Part shown: positions 17,528 to 26,220 of the stretch, piece after piece
Numbering within the stretch: the first letter of the stretch is position 1
How the letters are laid out: the number at the start of each line of letters is the position of its first letter
DNA from: CAMTUH01 sp947084935
GTDB lineage: Bacteria; Pseudomonadota; Gammaproteobacteria; Coxiellales; Coxiellaceae
Direction: 5' to 3'
DNA length: 64,000 nucleotides
Assembly: GCA_947084935.1 (NCBI GenBank)
Contig: CAMTUH010000011.1
Coordinates: 1-64,000, forward strand
The notes under the pieces: model-generated
Seen by the model: only the letters and a program-made list of their open reading frames with translations
What the model was told of the DNA's origin: nothing
Databases searched by the model: none
Position numbers and translations under genes: made by a program

Positions 17528-18106
17528 CTAAAATGGGATAAAGTAGGTCAACCCCAGAAGCCCCATCATGACATTTTTCACGCTGTCATTTCCCGGGATA
17601 TCAATAAATTGTGCAAGAATGGTCAGCTGCGGAGCCAAATAAAACGAGAAACCTATCCCACCCAAAAACAAGGTTTTCTTGCTCCGCGAGTTATCGGCCA
17701 CTCCAATCTTTGCGAAAACGTTGTACCGTGAATCCTCGGGTTGATAGATAAGGTGGCTCGCCAAATAAGTTGCATTACTGCGATACCCCGCTCGGCCAAC
17801 AACCGTTGGAAGTTGGATATAACCACCTTCTAAAGCAAATTGACGGGTAAACTGCATGCCTAACGCACCATTCCAAACGAAATTCCGATTAACTCGGATA
17901 TCCATACCCCTGAGATCCTGAAACACCCTCCCATACCCCAGGCTACCACTGATATAAATATTGGGGAAATTCGGTGAATAATGCATTTCGTTCACCGACG
18001 GAATATTATCAATGCTGGGCCCATCATCGAGGTCGTCCGCCCGTATCAAACCCACGTAAAAAAGTAAAATAATTAAATAAAGAAAAAAGTAAAATTTTCT
18101 AAGCAT
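17528..18106 (-). CDS. Probable outer-membrane beta-barrel protein
   Basis: The 192-residue product has a signal peptide (about residues 1-23, MLRKFYFFLYLI to GLIRA). The rest shows alternating hydrophobic/polar strands and an aromatic C-terminus (LGLTYFIPF), typical of an eight-stranded outer-membrane barrel; the terminal Phe fits BAM recognition. Start ATG 18106 lies inside the 3' end of pilF and has a GGGAGG Shine-Dalgarno at 5-nt spacing. It is the last gene of the pilM-Q-F run, so a link to pilus function in the outer membrane is possible. Confidence 0.68.
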   Translation of the reverse strand: MLRKFYFFLYLIILLFYVGLIRADDLDDGPSIDNIPSVNEMHYSPNFPNIYISGSLGYGRVFQDLRGMDIRVNRNFVWNGALGMQFTRQFALEGGYIQLPTVVGRAGYRSNATYLASHLIYQPEDSRYNVFAKIGVADNSRSKKTLFLGGIGFSFYLAPQLTILAQFIDIPGNDSVKNVMMGLLGLTYFIPF

Positions 18107-18806
18107 TAGGACCTCCCATAATCTGCGCTTCCAATTGTTGCGATTCTTCTGTTGGGTTCGAAAGTTTTTCAAACTGCAATAAATAATCTCTCGATTTTTC
18201 AATATCGCCCTGTTGATAATACAGCTTCGCTAATTGCAATAACGAAGTCGGATGATTGGGGTCATTCGACAAGGCTTTTGAAAAATAAGTAACCGCTGCT
18301 TGTTTATCGGGAATCAGTAACGCACACAAACCCGCGTTCTCATAAGCGCCCGAGACGTCAATATAATCGGAAGTGGAGGCAGCTACCATAAACTCCTGAA
18401 CGGCATCATGATACCGACCTTGACGACACAAAAAAGTCCCGTAATTATTGTGCGCGTCGCCCGACTTGGGTGCTACCTGGATGGCATGCCGATAATCCGC
18501 TTCCGCTTTTTCACGATCACCGGTGACCTCCAAAAAATAAGCCATAGCATACCAGGCCTCGGGAGACTTAGGCGCATACTTCAGCGCTTTCAACAGCGAC
18601 GCTTTTGCCATGGGAATATTCTTCCGTTGTAAATAATTAATTCCCAGTTGCACGTTAAGTTCCGCGGAGCTTGTCGCAGAAAAGTGCCCTTGGGAGTCCG
18701 ATTGAGAAAGTGGATCCTCCGAACGGGTACAAGCCGTCAGGACCACAATCACTGCCAGCACACTGAACCGCTTTATCAGATACTTTTGAATGTTCCATAA
18801 CCACAT
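18099..18806 (-). CDS. pilF: Type IV pilus pilotin PilF/PilW (TPR lipoprotein)
   Basis: The 235-residue lipoprotein has a lipobox (VVLTAC, Cys about residue 26) and a run of about six TPR-like repeats (for example LGINYLQRKNIPMAKASLLKAL and DAHNNYGTFLCRQGRYHDAV). PilF pilotins bring secretin PilQ to the outer membrane and help it multimerise. It sits directly downstream of pilQ. I take ATG 18806; two GTG codons just upstream (18809, 18812) are alternatives. Confidence 0.88.
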   Translation of the reverse strand: MWLWNIQKYLIKRFSVLAVIVVLTACTRSEDPLSQSDSQGHFSATSSAELNVQLGINYLQRKNIPMAKASLLKALKYAPKSPEAWYAMAYFLEVTGDREKAEADYRHAIQVAPKSGDAHNNYGTFLCRQGRYHDAVQEFMVAASTSDYIDVSGAYENAGLCALLIPDKQAAVTYFSKALSNDPNHPTSLLQLAKLYYQQGDIEKSRDYLLQFEKLSNPTEESQQLEAQIMGGPNA

Positions 18807-18824
18807 CACCACCCCCTACTAAAA

Positions 18825-20627
18825 TTAAGGCATTGGAATTTTTTGATCTGCGCGTTTTGCTTGAATCAGCTTTAGTTGTTTCTTTTGCGAAGTCAGCTCT
18901 TTGGGAGGAGGCAACTTTACCGCCCGACACCGTTTTTTGGGCGCGGAATAGGACTTCTTTGGGATGATGGGCGGGTACGTTTTCTCTTGTGAATATGGCT
19001 TCTGTTGGACGGGATACAGTGGCTCCGTCGGCATGGGGGGATAGGGTCTGCTCCCGTTGAACCTTCGCAAGGATCTATCTTTAATGGGTATTTTCACGAG
19101 CGGCAGTTGTCTGGTTTGGTGCCATATTGCGTTTTGTTCAGGAGTTTGCATATTCAGCGAAGGCCGCTCAATGATACGCGGCGTTAAGAAGATCAACAAT
19201 TCCGTACGCGTATTTACCGTCGTGTTATGCCTAAACAAAGCACCGACCACCGGAATATTACTTAAGAAAGGAACCCGCGTGAGGACTTTTCGTTTGTCTT
19301 GCGTGTAAACCCCACCCAGCACAATAGTTTGACCGTTGTTCACCAACACTTGTGATTTTTCTTCTTCGGTGCGGATGGGGATGGCTTGCCCGCCACCCGA
19401 TAAATTGACAACGGTTCCACGTCGATTATTGCTCACGGTTAATGTGAGAATGACTCTAATATTATCGATAATTTGTGGCGTGACCGTCAGCGACAGTTCA
19501 GCACTTTTATAAACGACGGCCGTAGCACCGCTGGACGTCGCCTCTTGATATGGAATTTCTTCGCCGGTTTTTATGTACGCCGGTTGGTTATCCGAGGTAA
19601 CTAGGCTCGGCGTTGAGACCAACTGTATTTTTCCTTCTTGCTCTAATGCCGACAATTCAAGATCCAGCAATGTGCTTCCGCCCAGCCGCGCCACGGCCAA
19701 ACCGACGCTCCACGGACGCCCAAATAAAGGCGCTGCTGGAATATCGAAATTCAAACGGTTTGCAATAGGATCTACGTTGGGGGCCGTCGTTCCTTGCGCC
19801 AATTGATTCGCTCCCGCCAAAGTACCGGAGAGGTGTGTGGGGGCGCTGATACCAAACCGAACGCCCAATTGTTTTTCGAAGGGTCGCTCAATGCTGACGA
19901 TTCTGGCTTCGATCAACACCTGTTTTACTGGAAAATCGAGGCGTTTCACCAATTGCTTTACCTTATACAATTGGTCGAGCGTGGTACGAATCCAGATCGA
20001 ATTCGTTCGGTTATCGAAACTCACCTGCCCGCGGGGCGACAACAAAGAACTCGCAGAGGATTGCAGCGTCTTCACAATATCTTCGGCTTTTGCGTATTTC
20101 AATGTAATAATCGTATTGTACAACGGCTCGAGGTCGTTGATTTTTTTCTCTGTTTCTAGCGTTTGAATTTTACCGGCGGCTTTTAATTTTTCTAATTCTT
20201 GGTCGGCTTTCAGCGTTTGCATCTCATGAGAAGCCAATTCATTAATGGGCGCTATAATCATGATTTTCCCAAAACGTTGACTGCCAAGACCTTGCGATCG
20301 CAGAATAACATTCAACGCTTGCTGCCAAGGAACTTGATCAAAATGTACGGATAAGCTGCCCTTCACGTTATCGCTGATTAAAAAATTGAGCCCGGTAAAT
20401 TGAGCGAAAATCTGCAACACTTTTCGCGTCTCTATGTTAGCAAAATTTAACGAAATGAGTTTTGTGCCATTGGATTGAGCTTCGTCGGATAATGGGGGGG
20501 CTCCGCTGTCGCTGTAAATATCATCGCCATTGGCCAAGCAGATGGCTGCAATACCGCCAGCAATGAACAACGCCAGCAGCAGCGATTGCATGCGTTTTTT
20601 AAGCGTTTTTTTATTCCTTTGCGTCAA
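18825..20627 (-). CDS. pilQ: Type IV pilus secretin PilQ
   Basis: Forms the outer-membrane pore for the pilus. The 600-residue product has a signal peptide (about residues 12-33), a short STN-like domain (about 48-105, FANIETRKVLQIFAQFTGLNFLI), one N1-type domain (about 165-235) and the secretin domain (about 290-487) with VPFLSNIPVVGALF and ending LLIFLTPRIIE. Two features are unusual: no AMIN domains precede the STN region, and a basic, proline-rich tail of 113 residues follows the secretin core. Confidence 0.93.
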   Translation of the reverse strand: MTQRNKKTLKKRMQSLLLALFIAGGIAAICLANGDDIYSDSGAPPLSDEAQSNGTKLISLNFANIETRKVLQIFAQFTGLNFLISDNVKGSLSVHFDQVPWQQALNVILRSQGLGSQRFGKIMIIAPINELASHEMQTLKADQELEKLKAAGKIQTLETEKKINDLEPLYNTIITLKYAKAEDIVKTLQSSASSLLSPRGQVSFDNRTNSIWIRTTLDQLYKVKQLVKRLDFPVKQVLIEARIVSIERPFEKQLGVRFGISAPTHLSGTLAGANQLAQGTTAPNVDPIANRLNFDIPAAPLFGRPWSVGLAVARLGGSTLLDLELSALEQEGKIQLVSTPSLVTSDNQPAYIKTGEEIPYQEATSSGATAVVYKSAELSLTVTPQIIDNIRVILTLTVSNNRRGTVVNLSGGGQAIPIRTEEEKSQVLVNNGQTIVLGGVYTQDKRKVLTRVPFLSNIPVVGALFRHNTTVNTRTELLIFLTPRIIERPSLNMQTPEQNAIWHQTRQLPLVKIPIKDRSLRRFNGSRPYPPMPTEPLYPVQQKPYSQEKTYPPIIPKKSYSAPKKRCRAVKLPPPKELTSQKKQLKLIQAKRADQKIPMP

Positions 20628-20630
20628 ATG

Positions 20631-21101
20631 CTAATTCCCTGTTACTGTTACCGTTAGTGTCACGGTACGTTTTTGATCGGCCGTCGTTTCCGTTAACACT
20701 ACTTGCCTTTCAGTAATCTCAGTCACCACCGCTGCCCGATTGCCGACCAAAGAACCCACTACCACCCTATAAATAACACCATTCGGTGTCATAATAAATC
20801 CCCATTTTTTTTGCCCCTGGATTAAAGTGCCCGCCAGCCGCAAGGATTCAACCGGAAAGGCACTTGCCAAAGCATTAACATTTTTATGCGTTCCTTCTCC
20901 GGCGGGAGGAGCAAAGGGGTCACGCTTGCCGCTGCTCACGTATTTGGCTTGCAGGACGATACCGTAGGGAATGGCCGGCATTTTTCTCTGCGCCGCGGGT
21001 GCTGAAGGTTTACTCTCTTGCGCTTGAATACCACACGCCAATAATATGAGTAGGCTACCCGCCGTGACAAAAGAGAGCCAGGTTTTTCTCTCTAGTTCCA
21101 C
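20631..21101 (-). CDS. pilP: Type IV pilus lipoprotein PilP
   Basis: The 156-residue product has a lipobox (LLILLAC, Cys about 23), a flexible Pro-rich linker, the family motif SSGKRDPFAPP, and a C-terminal beta-domain (LRLAGTLIQGQKKWGFIMTPNGVIYRV). PilP links the PilM/N/O inner-membrane complex to PilQ. It overlaps pilO by one base and precedes pilQ by 3 bp, as in the canonical operon. Confidence 0.92.
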   Translation of the reverse strand: MELERKTWLSFVTAGSLLILLACGIQAQESKPSAPAAQRKMPAIPYGIVLQAKYVSSGKRDPFAPPAGEGTHKNVNALASAFPVESLRLAGTLIQGQKKWGFIMTPNGVIYRVVVGSLVGNRAAVVTEITERQVVLTETTADQKRTVTLTVTVTGN

Positions 21102-21697
21102 TAACCGCCCCCACTTCTCGAATTACGCGAATAAACGTAAAGAGTCATCCGCATAACTAAAAGATTCTGTGCTTCATTTTCTCGCGCTAAACTGAAATCA
21201 CGAATCGTGACCAACTCAGACAAATTGGCGAGTTGGCTGACGAAACCCGCAGCGTGGTGATAATCGCCCAACACGGCAACCTGAATCGGAGTCACGTTGT
21301 AAAACTCGTATTCTTGATCCACCCCAGGTTTAAAGAGCACGAATTTAAGCTCTTCAGACACCCCTATTTTGGTAACTTCTTTTAGAGCCTTATGCACCTC
21401 CGATTCTGGTGGCAGCATTTTCAGCATCTGATTGTATTGTGCACTAAGAGTTTCCAGCTGCTCTGTAATTTGCTTGGAGTCAGCCACCTTTTTTTTATTG
21501 AGCTCCAGCTCTTGCACTAATTGCTGACGCGCGCGTTTTGCCTGATTCAATTTTTTGACCTGAAAGCCCCTGTCGACGAACAACCAAATAACCAAAATGG
21601 CGAAGAATATCACACCGATCAAAATAATCTTATTTCGGTGCGACAGTGTCTTTAGGCTGAATGACCTATTTTGTTTTTTTACTGCCTTCCTTCTCAT
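21101..21697 (-). CDS. pilO: Type IV pilus alignment protein PilO
   Basis: The 198-residue product has one N-terminal TM helix (about residues 22-42), a coiled-coil stretch (QELELNKKKVADSKQITEQLETL) and a ferredoxin-like periplasmic domain (VTPIQVAVLGDYHHAAGFVSQLANL). PilO pairs with PilN in the inner membrane. I chose ATG 21697; a TTG at 21706 is possible. It overlaps the end of pilN by 32 bp, so translation is probably coupled. Confidence 0.9.
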   Translation of the reverse strand: MRRKAVKKQNRSFSLKTLSHRNKIILIGVIFFAILVIWLFVDRGFQVKKLNQAKRARQQLVQELELNKKKVADSKQITEQLETLSAQYNQMLKMLPPESEVHKALKEVTKIGVSEELKFVLFKPGVDQEYEFYNVTPIQVAVLGDYHHAAGFVSQLANLSELVTIRDFSLARENEAQNLLVMRMTLYVYSRNSRSGGG

Positions 21698-22262
21698 CCT
21701 TACCAAATTCCTTTTGATGTTCAGGCACCAACAATCCCGCCGTTAAACTAAATTTAATAGTCGCTTCCGACCCGCTGCGATGAACACTTACCTCACCCAA
21801 TGCGGGATATAAAAAAATGGGTGATTTTTTAACGGCGGCAACCAACTCAGCGACGGCGTCGTTTGAATTTGCCGTTCCCGCCAATATCAGGGCATTATCT
21901 TTTCTTTCTATTTTCGCTAATGAAATGCCCTTTGGTGTTATTTCTGCGAGTTCATTAAATAATTTCACCGTAAAATAACGGTCATAGTCTAAATTAGTGA
22001 GCGTCTCTATGCGCGCTTTTATTTGATCATTCCGTTGAATCAGCTTCTGCAATTTCGATACTTCCGATTTGGCCACGCTGAGTTGCTGGCTCGTGAGCTG
22101 ATTTTGCCTCACTTGCTGACTCACTTTTCGGGCGTAATAAATATGTAGGGTTATCGCAAGAATAAGAAAAATCACGACGTAACTTAAAACCGCCACGATC
22201 ATACGTTTGCGGCGTTCTTGCCGCAGCATTTCGCGCCAAGGCAGAAAATTAATGTCTTTCAT
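21666..22262 (-). CDS. pilN: Type IV pilus alignment protein PilN
   Basis: The 198-residue product begins with the PilN signature INFLPWREMLRQERRKR, whose N-terminal motif binds PilM. It has a single TM helix (about residues 21-43), a coiled coil and a periplasmic ferredoxin-like domain. The charged C-terminus overlaps the pilO start. Its ATG overlaps the pilM stop (ATGA). Confidence 0.92.
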   Translation of the reverse strand: MKDINFLPWREMLRQERRKRMIVAVLSYVVIFLILAITLHIYYARKVSQQVRQNQLTSQQLSVAKSEVSKLQKLIQRNDQIKARIETLTNLDYDRYFTVKLFNELAEITPKGISLAKIERKDNALILAGTANSNDAVAELVAAVKKSPIFLYPALGEVSVHRSGSEATIKFSLTAGLLVPEHQKEFGKDEKEGSKKTK

Positions 22263-23344
22263 GAAGACCTACCACGCATTGCTAGGCCGCACGCCAACAA
22301 AGCCGTCGACGCATAAGTCGCTATCCATTCGGAACGAACGTCTTTGCTCGCCGCCATCCCGGCAAATGGATTAGCCACTTGCACGGGCAGCATCACCGTC
22401 TCTTGTAATAAGGTAGAAAACCGGGGAAGTAACGTGCATCGGCCTGCCAGGATGAGTTCTTTAAGTACAACGCCTTCGACGGCTGTAGGAAGGAGTTCGA
22501 GCATTTGTTTCAACGTATCGATGGAAGTCTTTCCCACTTCTCCCAAGCCCTGCTGCGTCGATTCCTCGCCGGATTTCTCACCCAGAGTTAAACACTGCGC
22601 AACCTGTTCTTCCAGTGACGGATCGCTAATATCTTCCTTTTTATAGTAAATAAGCTCGCCCCGCTCCATCACAACCAATAACACCCCAGAGCTATCGATA
22701 TTCGCAATGACCGCGTGCTCCTTCAACGTCTCTGGTGAACATTGCGAGGCAATCAACGGAAAAGCCCGAGCAATCGCGCACGCATCGACGTCGATCGCTC
22801 TAATTTTCCACCCACTCAATCGGGCGACTTTTAACCGATCGTCCACGTGACTTTTCTGGGTAGCCACCAACACCATGTTCTGCTTATCTTCAACCCCTTC
22901 CTGCGCATTATTACCCCCATTTTCCAGGATAAAGTCGTAGTAAAGATCTTGATGATTTTCCGGAAAGGAACGCCTGAGCTCTAAGGCCGCGTAATTTAAC
23001 TTTTGATGGTCAGGAAGTCGGCGACTGACCGTTGTTTTTATGGTGGCCACACGATTTGCCGCAACGGGAATGCTCACGCGTGCTGTTTCTAAATGAGCAT
23101 TCTTTTTTATAGTTTTGAGAATTTTTATCAGCGCTGCTTCATCTTTAACCTGCTCATTGGCAAAAACTCCGGGCGATAGTTTTTCAATAATAAAACGCTC
23201 TAACGAAAAACGATCTGCTGATCGGCGCAACTGGACGAAGACGAGAGAGCTGGCATCCAAGTCGAGCCCCGCTTGAGAGGGCTTTGCTCCCAAAATCCCC
23301 TGGATATGGGTTAATAGCCCTGAAGTGATTTTTTTTTCTACCAT
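22259..23344 (-). CDS. pilM: Type IV pilus actin-like protein PilM
   Basis: Cytoplasmic actin-fold protein that binds PilN and talks to the PilB/PilT motors. The 361-residue product shows the actin-like order: an N-terminal phosphate-loop region (AGLDLDASSLVFVQLRR), the middle AAQ-type pilus block (RSFPENHQDLYYDF), an IANIDSSGVLLVVMERGELIY strand pair, and a C-terminal ELILAGRCTLLPRFSTLL. I chose ATG 23344; the frame is open to 23419, which would add a segment unlike the family. First gene of the pilM-N-O-P-Q-F run. Confidence 0.88.
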   Translation of the reverse strand: MVEKKITSGLLTHIQGILGAKPSQAGLDLDASSLVFVQLRRSADRFSLERFIIEKLSPGVFANEQVKDEAALIKILKTIKKNAHLETARVSIPVAANRVATIKTTVSRRLPDHQKLNYAALELRRSFPENHQDLYYDFILENGGNNAQEGVEDKQNMVLVATQKSHVDDRLKVARLSGWKIRAIDVDACAIARAFPLIASQCSPETLKEHAVIANIDSSGVLLVVMERGELIYYKKEDISDPSLEEQVAQCLTLGEKSGEESTQQGLGEVGKTSIDTLKQMLELLPTAVEGVVLKELILAGRCTLLPRFSTLLQETVMLPVQVANPFAGMAASKDVRSEWIATYASTALLACGLAMRGRSS

Positions 23345-23493
23345 AATGAGCTCGTTGTTTCTTCCATGACCAATCCGAACTCGAGGCCCCAAGCTGACGT
23401 TTGCATGGCAGTCCCCCATACGATACTGTATAATGAATGTAATTTATATTCAATAAAACATTTGTTTATACGCTTCATTCACGGTAGAGAGTA

Positions 23494-23997
23494 ATGTTCC
23501 GATTGCAGGGAAAGACAGGAGGAGTCACGCTGACGGAAACGATTATCGTTCTACTCATTATTGCTATATTAGCAACGCTTGCTGTTCCTCCCTTCCTCAG
23601 CTACCTGCGCGACAATCGATTAAAATCAGCCAGCGAACAACTGCACAGTAATCTCAATTTAGCGCGCTCTGAGGCGCTGAAACAAAATATTGCGATTACC
23701 GTTGTCTTTCAAACGGGGGCTAGTTGGTGTTATGGGTTGACGACTGCAGCAACGTGTAATTGTCAGGCGGGGGGAAATTGTAATTTAGGTCAAGTAGACG
23801 CCACTTTATATCCCGATACTTCTCTGTCACTCACCACAATCGCGGCCTCAACGGTATTCAGTGCCGCGCGAGGTACGCCAAGCTCAAGCGGTAGCATCAC
23901 ATTTACCAGTGGCACTAAATCAATCACAATCGAACTGAATTCTCTCGGGTTTACAAAAATTTGTTCCAGCACGGTGAGTGGTTATAGCTCATGCTAA
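23494..23997 (+). CDS. fimT: Type IV minor prepilin FimT/FimU-like
   Basis: The 167-residue product is a prepilin with cleavage at TGG|VTLTETIIVLLIIAILATL, keeping Glu5 (mature VTLTE). A GspH/FimT domain follows (SASEQLHSNLNLARSEALKQNIAITVVF). It starts the plus-strand minor-pilin operon, divergent from pilM across 149 bp. A TATAAT at 23429-23434 is a candidate -10 for it, without a clear -35. Confidence 0.88.
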   Translation: MFRLQGKTGGVTLTETIIVLLIIAILATLAVPPFLSYLRDNRLKSASEQLHSNLNLARSEALKQNIAITVVFQTGASWCYGLTTAATCNCQAGGNCNLGQVDATLYPDTSLSLTTIAASTVFSAARGTPSSSGSITFTSGTKSITIELNSLGFTKICSSTVSGYSSC

Positions 23998-24650
23998 GAA
24001 TAGGCCGACGACAACACACTGGAGTCACGTTGGTAGAGTTGATGATTTCACTCGGCATCTCTATTTTCGTAATGGCTGGCGTCATCGCGTTATTTACCAC
24101 AGCCATCATACACAACCGTAAGTCAATCGAGTTTGCTCATTTAAATAAAACGTTGTCGATGGTGTTGTCCAGCATGACGAAAGATATTCAACGCGCCGGA
24201 TATTGGGAGCAAGCCGAGACCAGCAACAGCAATCCTTTTATGGTTACGGGCAGCACAGACATCACCGTAAATGCCACCAACAATTGCATTTTGCTCACGT
24301 ACGACGCGGACAACGACGGTAGTTTACCGGCTATCAGTTCGGCGATTGACGACGAGCGATACGGTTACCGTCTACAAAATAACGTGATTCAGTCCCGACC
24401 CCACGGGGCGGCATTCAGCTGTACAGCCCCCAGTACGAGCTGGGTCGATTTGACCGATCCCAACATGATTACCGTCACGCAATTTAACGTGGTACTGAAT
24501 GCAAATACTGTAGATATTGATGGGACCGGCCCAACATTAAGCATCCGCAACGTGACCGTAACCATCAGTGCGCAATTAGCCAAAGATGCGACTTTATCAA
24601 CGACATTAACGAAAGAAATTAAAGTGTACAATGATAAATACAACCCTTAA
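23991..24650 (+). CDS. pilW: Type IV minor prepilin PilW
   Basis: The 219-residue prepilin has the site QHTG|VTLVELMISLGISIFVMAG and the PilW landmark SSMTKDIQRAGYWEQA. PilW joins FimU, PilV, PilX and PilE in the tip complex that primes pilus growth. It overlaps fimT by 7 bp and the next gene by 20 bp, so the operon is tightly coupled. Confidence 0.9.
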   Translation: MLRIGRRQHTGVTLVELMISLGISIFVMAGVIALFTTAIIHNRKSIEFAHLNKTLSMVLSSMTKDIQRAGYWEQAETSNSNPFMVTGSTDITVNATNNCILLTYDADNDGSLPAISSAIDDERYGYRLQNNVIQSRPHGAAFSCTAPSTSWVDLTDPNMITVTQFNVVLNANTVDIDGTGPTLSIRNVTVTISAQLAKDATLSTTLTKEIKVYNDKYNP

Positions 24651-25758
24651 TTCTTTGAAAAAAAAACAAGCCGGCGTGTCGGTATTAGGCATTACGTTAA
24701 TTTTGTTATTGTCGCTCACCATCATTATCTTTTTTACTGCTTACACCGTCATTACCCATCAAAAAATATCGTCTAATTTGTTTAGAACAGAACAAGCGTT
24801 CAATGCGGCCGAATCCGGTTTGGAATATGCGTTAAGCTACCTCAACGAAAATAAAGCGACCGTGACCAATAACCTCACGCTCAACGCGACCCTGCCCGAC
24901 AGCAGCACCTACAACGTTCAATACACTTTTTCAGGCCCTGGCGGATCCAACGAACTTATATTGATTCGGTCAACCGGAACCAGCGCCGATAGCACCGCAA
25001 CACAATCCATACAGCAATTGGTGAAAATCGCCGCCCTCTTCGGCTCTCCGCCACCCTTGCCCTTTAAAGGCAAAGAAGAAGTCGAGCTGGACGGCAATGC
25101 CATCATCACCAATCTGGAAAACAACGATACCATTGACTCCGGTGGCCAAGTGAAAATCGATGGAAATGCGGAAACTGTCCTAGCTGGCGGAACAGGCTCC
25201 GATAAAAATAATATCGGCTCCGATGTGACGCAAAATAATGCCGAAACAGCAGCCATGTCCGACACGGAATTTGAAACTTCCGTACTGGGACGAACCATCG
25301 CCAGTTTTCAAGGCTTTGCCGACGTCAGTTATTCCAATAGCTCAACGCACGACTACAGCTCAGAATTAAACGGCCAACAGGGAGTCACGGTCTGGATCTC
25401 CCAAAGCAGCGGGGAGGCAAAATTAAATGACACGATAATCATTGGTTCAGAGTCAAATCCGGTTACGCTGGTAATCAGCGGGAATGCCGATTTCAATGGC
25501 AACGTCACTATTTATGGCAACGTGATCGTTTCAGGTGAATTGAAAATTGTCGGAAATCTAATAATTAACGGAATGGTGTATTCCGGCGATGAATTTGAAC
25601 TGTCCGGCAACGCGATTGTCACTGGAGGGGCTGCGACCGCTGGTGAATTTAAGATGAACGGTAATGCTGAGATTATCTACAGTTCAAGCACGTTAGAGTC
25701 AACCTCAAAAGCCAGCGGCAGCTACGGAAAGGTGGCTGGCAGTTGGCGTGATTTTTGA
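24631..25758 (+). CDS. pilX: PilX-like minor pilin with a C-terminal beta-helix-like domain
   Basis: The 375-residue product starts like PilX: KKQAGVSVLGITLILLLSLTII, one TM helix (about 19-43), then RTEQAFNAAESGLEYALSYL, typical of PilX N-terminal domains. The long C-terminal part (about 145-360) carries a repeating pattern around the word GNA/GN (ELDGNAIITN, KIDGNAETV, VISGNADFNGNV, ELSGNAIVTGG, KMNGNAEII), suggesting a bactofilin-like beta-solenoid. PilX proteins are usually about 170-200 residues, so this one is nearly twice as long. Confidence 0.82.
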   Translation: MINTTLNSLKKKQAGVSVLGITLILLLSLTIIIFFTAYTVITHQKISSNLFRTEQAFNAAESGLEYALSYLNENKATVTNNLTLNATLPDSSTYNVQYTFSGPGGSNELILIRSTGTSADSTATQSIQQLVKIAALFGSPPPLPFKGKEEVELDGNAIITNLENNDTIDSGGQVKIDGNAETVLAGGTGSDKNNIGSDVTQNNAETAAMSDTEFETSVLGRTIASFQGFADVSYSNSSTHDYSSELNGQQGVTVWISQSSGEAKLNDTIIIGSESNPVTLVISGNADFNGNVTIYGNVIVSGELKIVGNLIINGMVYSGDEFELSGNAIVTGGAATAGEFKMNGNAEIIYSSSTLESTSKASGSYGKVAGSWRDF

Positions 25759-26210
25759 TGTGGGGGCGGATGAAATCACAAAAAAAACAAATCGGATTAA
25801 GCTTAATTGAGATATTGATTGCACTGCTCATCTTAGCTGCTGCTTTTGTTACTCTGCTGAAATTTCAGGGTGACTTGACGAGAAACATAGCCAATATTAA
25901 ACAGCAGCTTCAAGCCATCGCACTCGCGCAAGACAAAATGAATGAATTACGGCATTACGTCGCGGTTAATACCTCAGAAGGAACACCGTCATACGAGCAA
26001 ATTGCCAGCGGAAACTCAACCGTGACACAAGGTATTACCACCTATTCGCTGGTTTGGACCGTGACGGAGCTCACCGCCCCCGCTCGAAAAACGGTTCGAA
26101 TCGTCGTCTCTTGGACGAATGAAAAAAGCCAACAAGAGTCGATTACGCTCGATGGGATCATCGGAGAAATTGATCCGAAAATCTCGGGCTTAATTATGAA
26201 GAATTTATAG
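25758..26210 (+). CDS. pilV: Type IV minor prepilin PilV
   Basis: The prepilin has the site KKQIG|LSLIEILIALLILAAAF with Glu5 conserved, then the PilV-type LARAIALAQDKMNEL-like helix (AIALAQDKMNELRHYV). The ATG at 25758 overlaps the pilX stop; the ATG at 25770, which gives a tidier leader (MKSQKKQIG), is an alternative start. About 150 residues. It belongs to the fimT-pilW-pilX-pilV operon. Confidence 0.88.
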   Translation: MWGRMKSQKKQIGLSLIEILIALLILAAAFVTLLKFQGDLTRNIANIKQQLQAIALAQDKMNELRHYVAVNTSEGTPSYEQIASGNSTVTQGITTYSLVWTVTELTAPARKTVRIVVSWTNEKSQQESITLDGIIGEIDPKISGLIMKNL

Positions 26211-26220
26211 GAGGTACACT

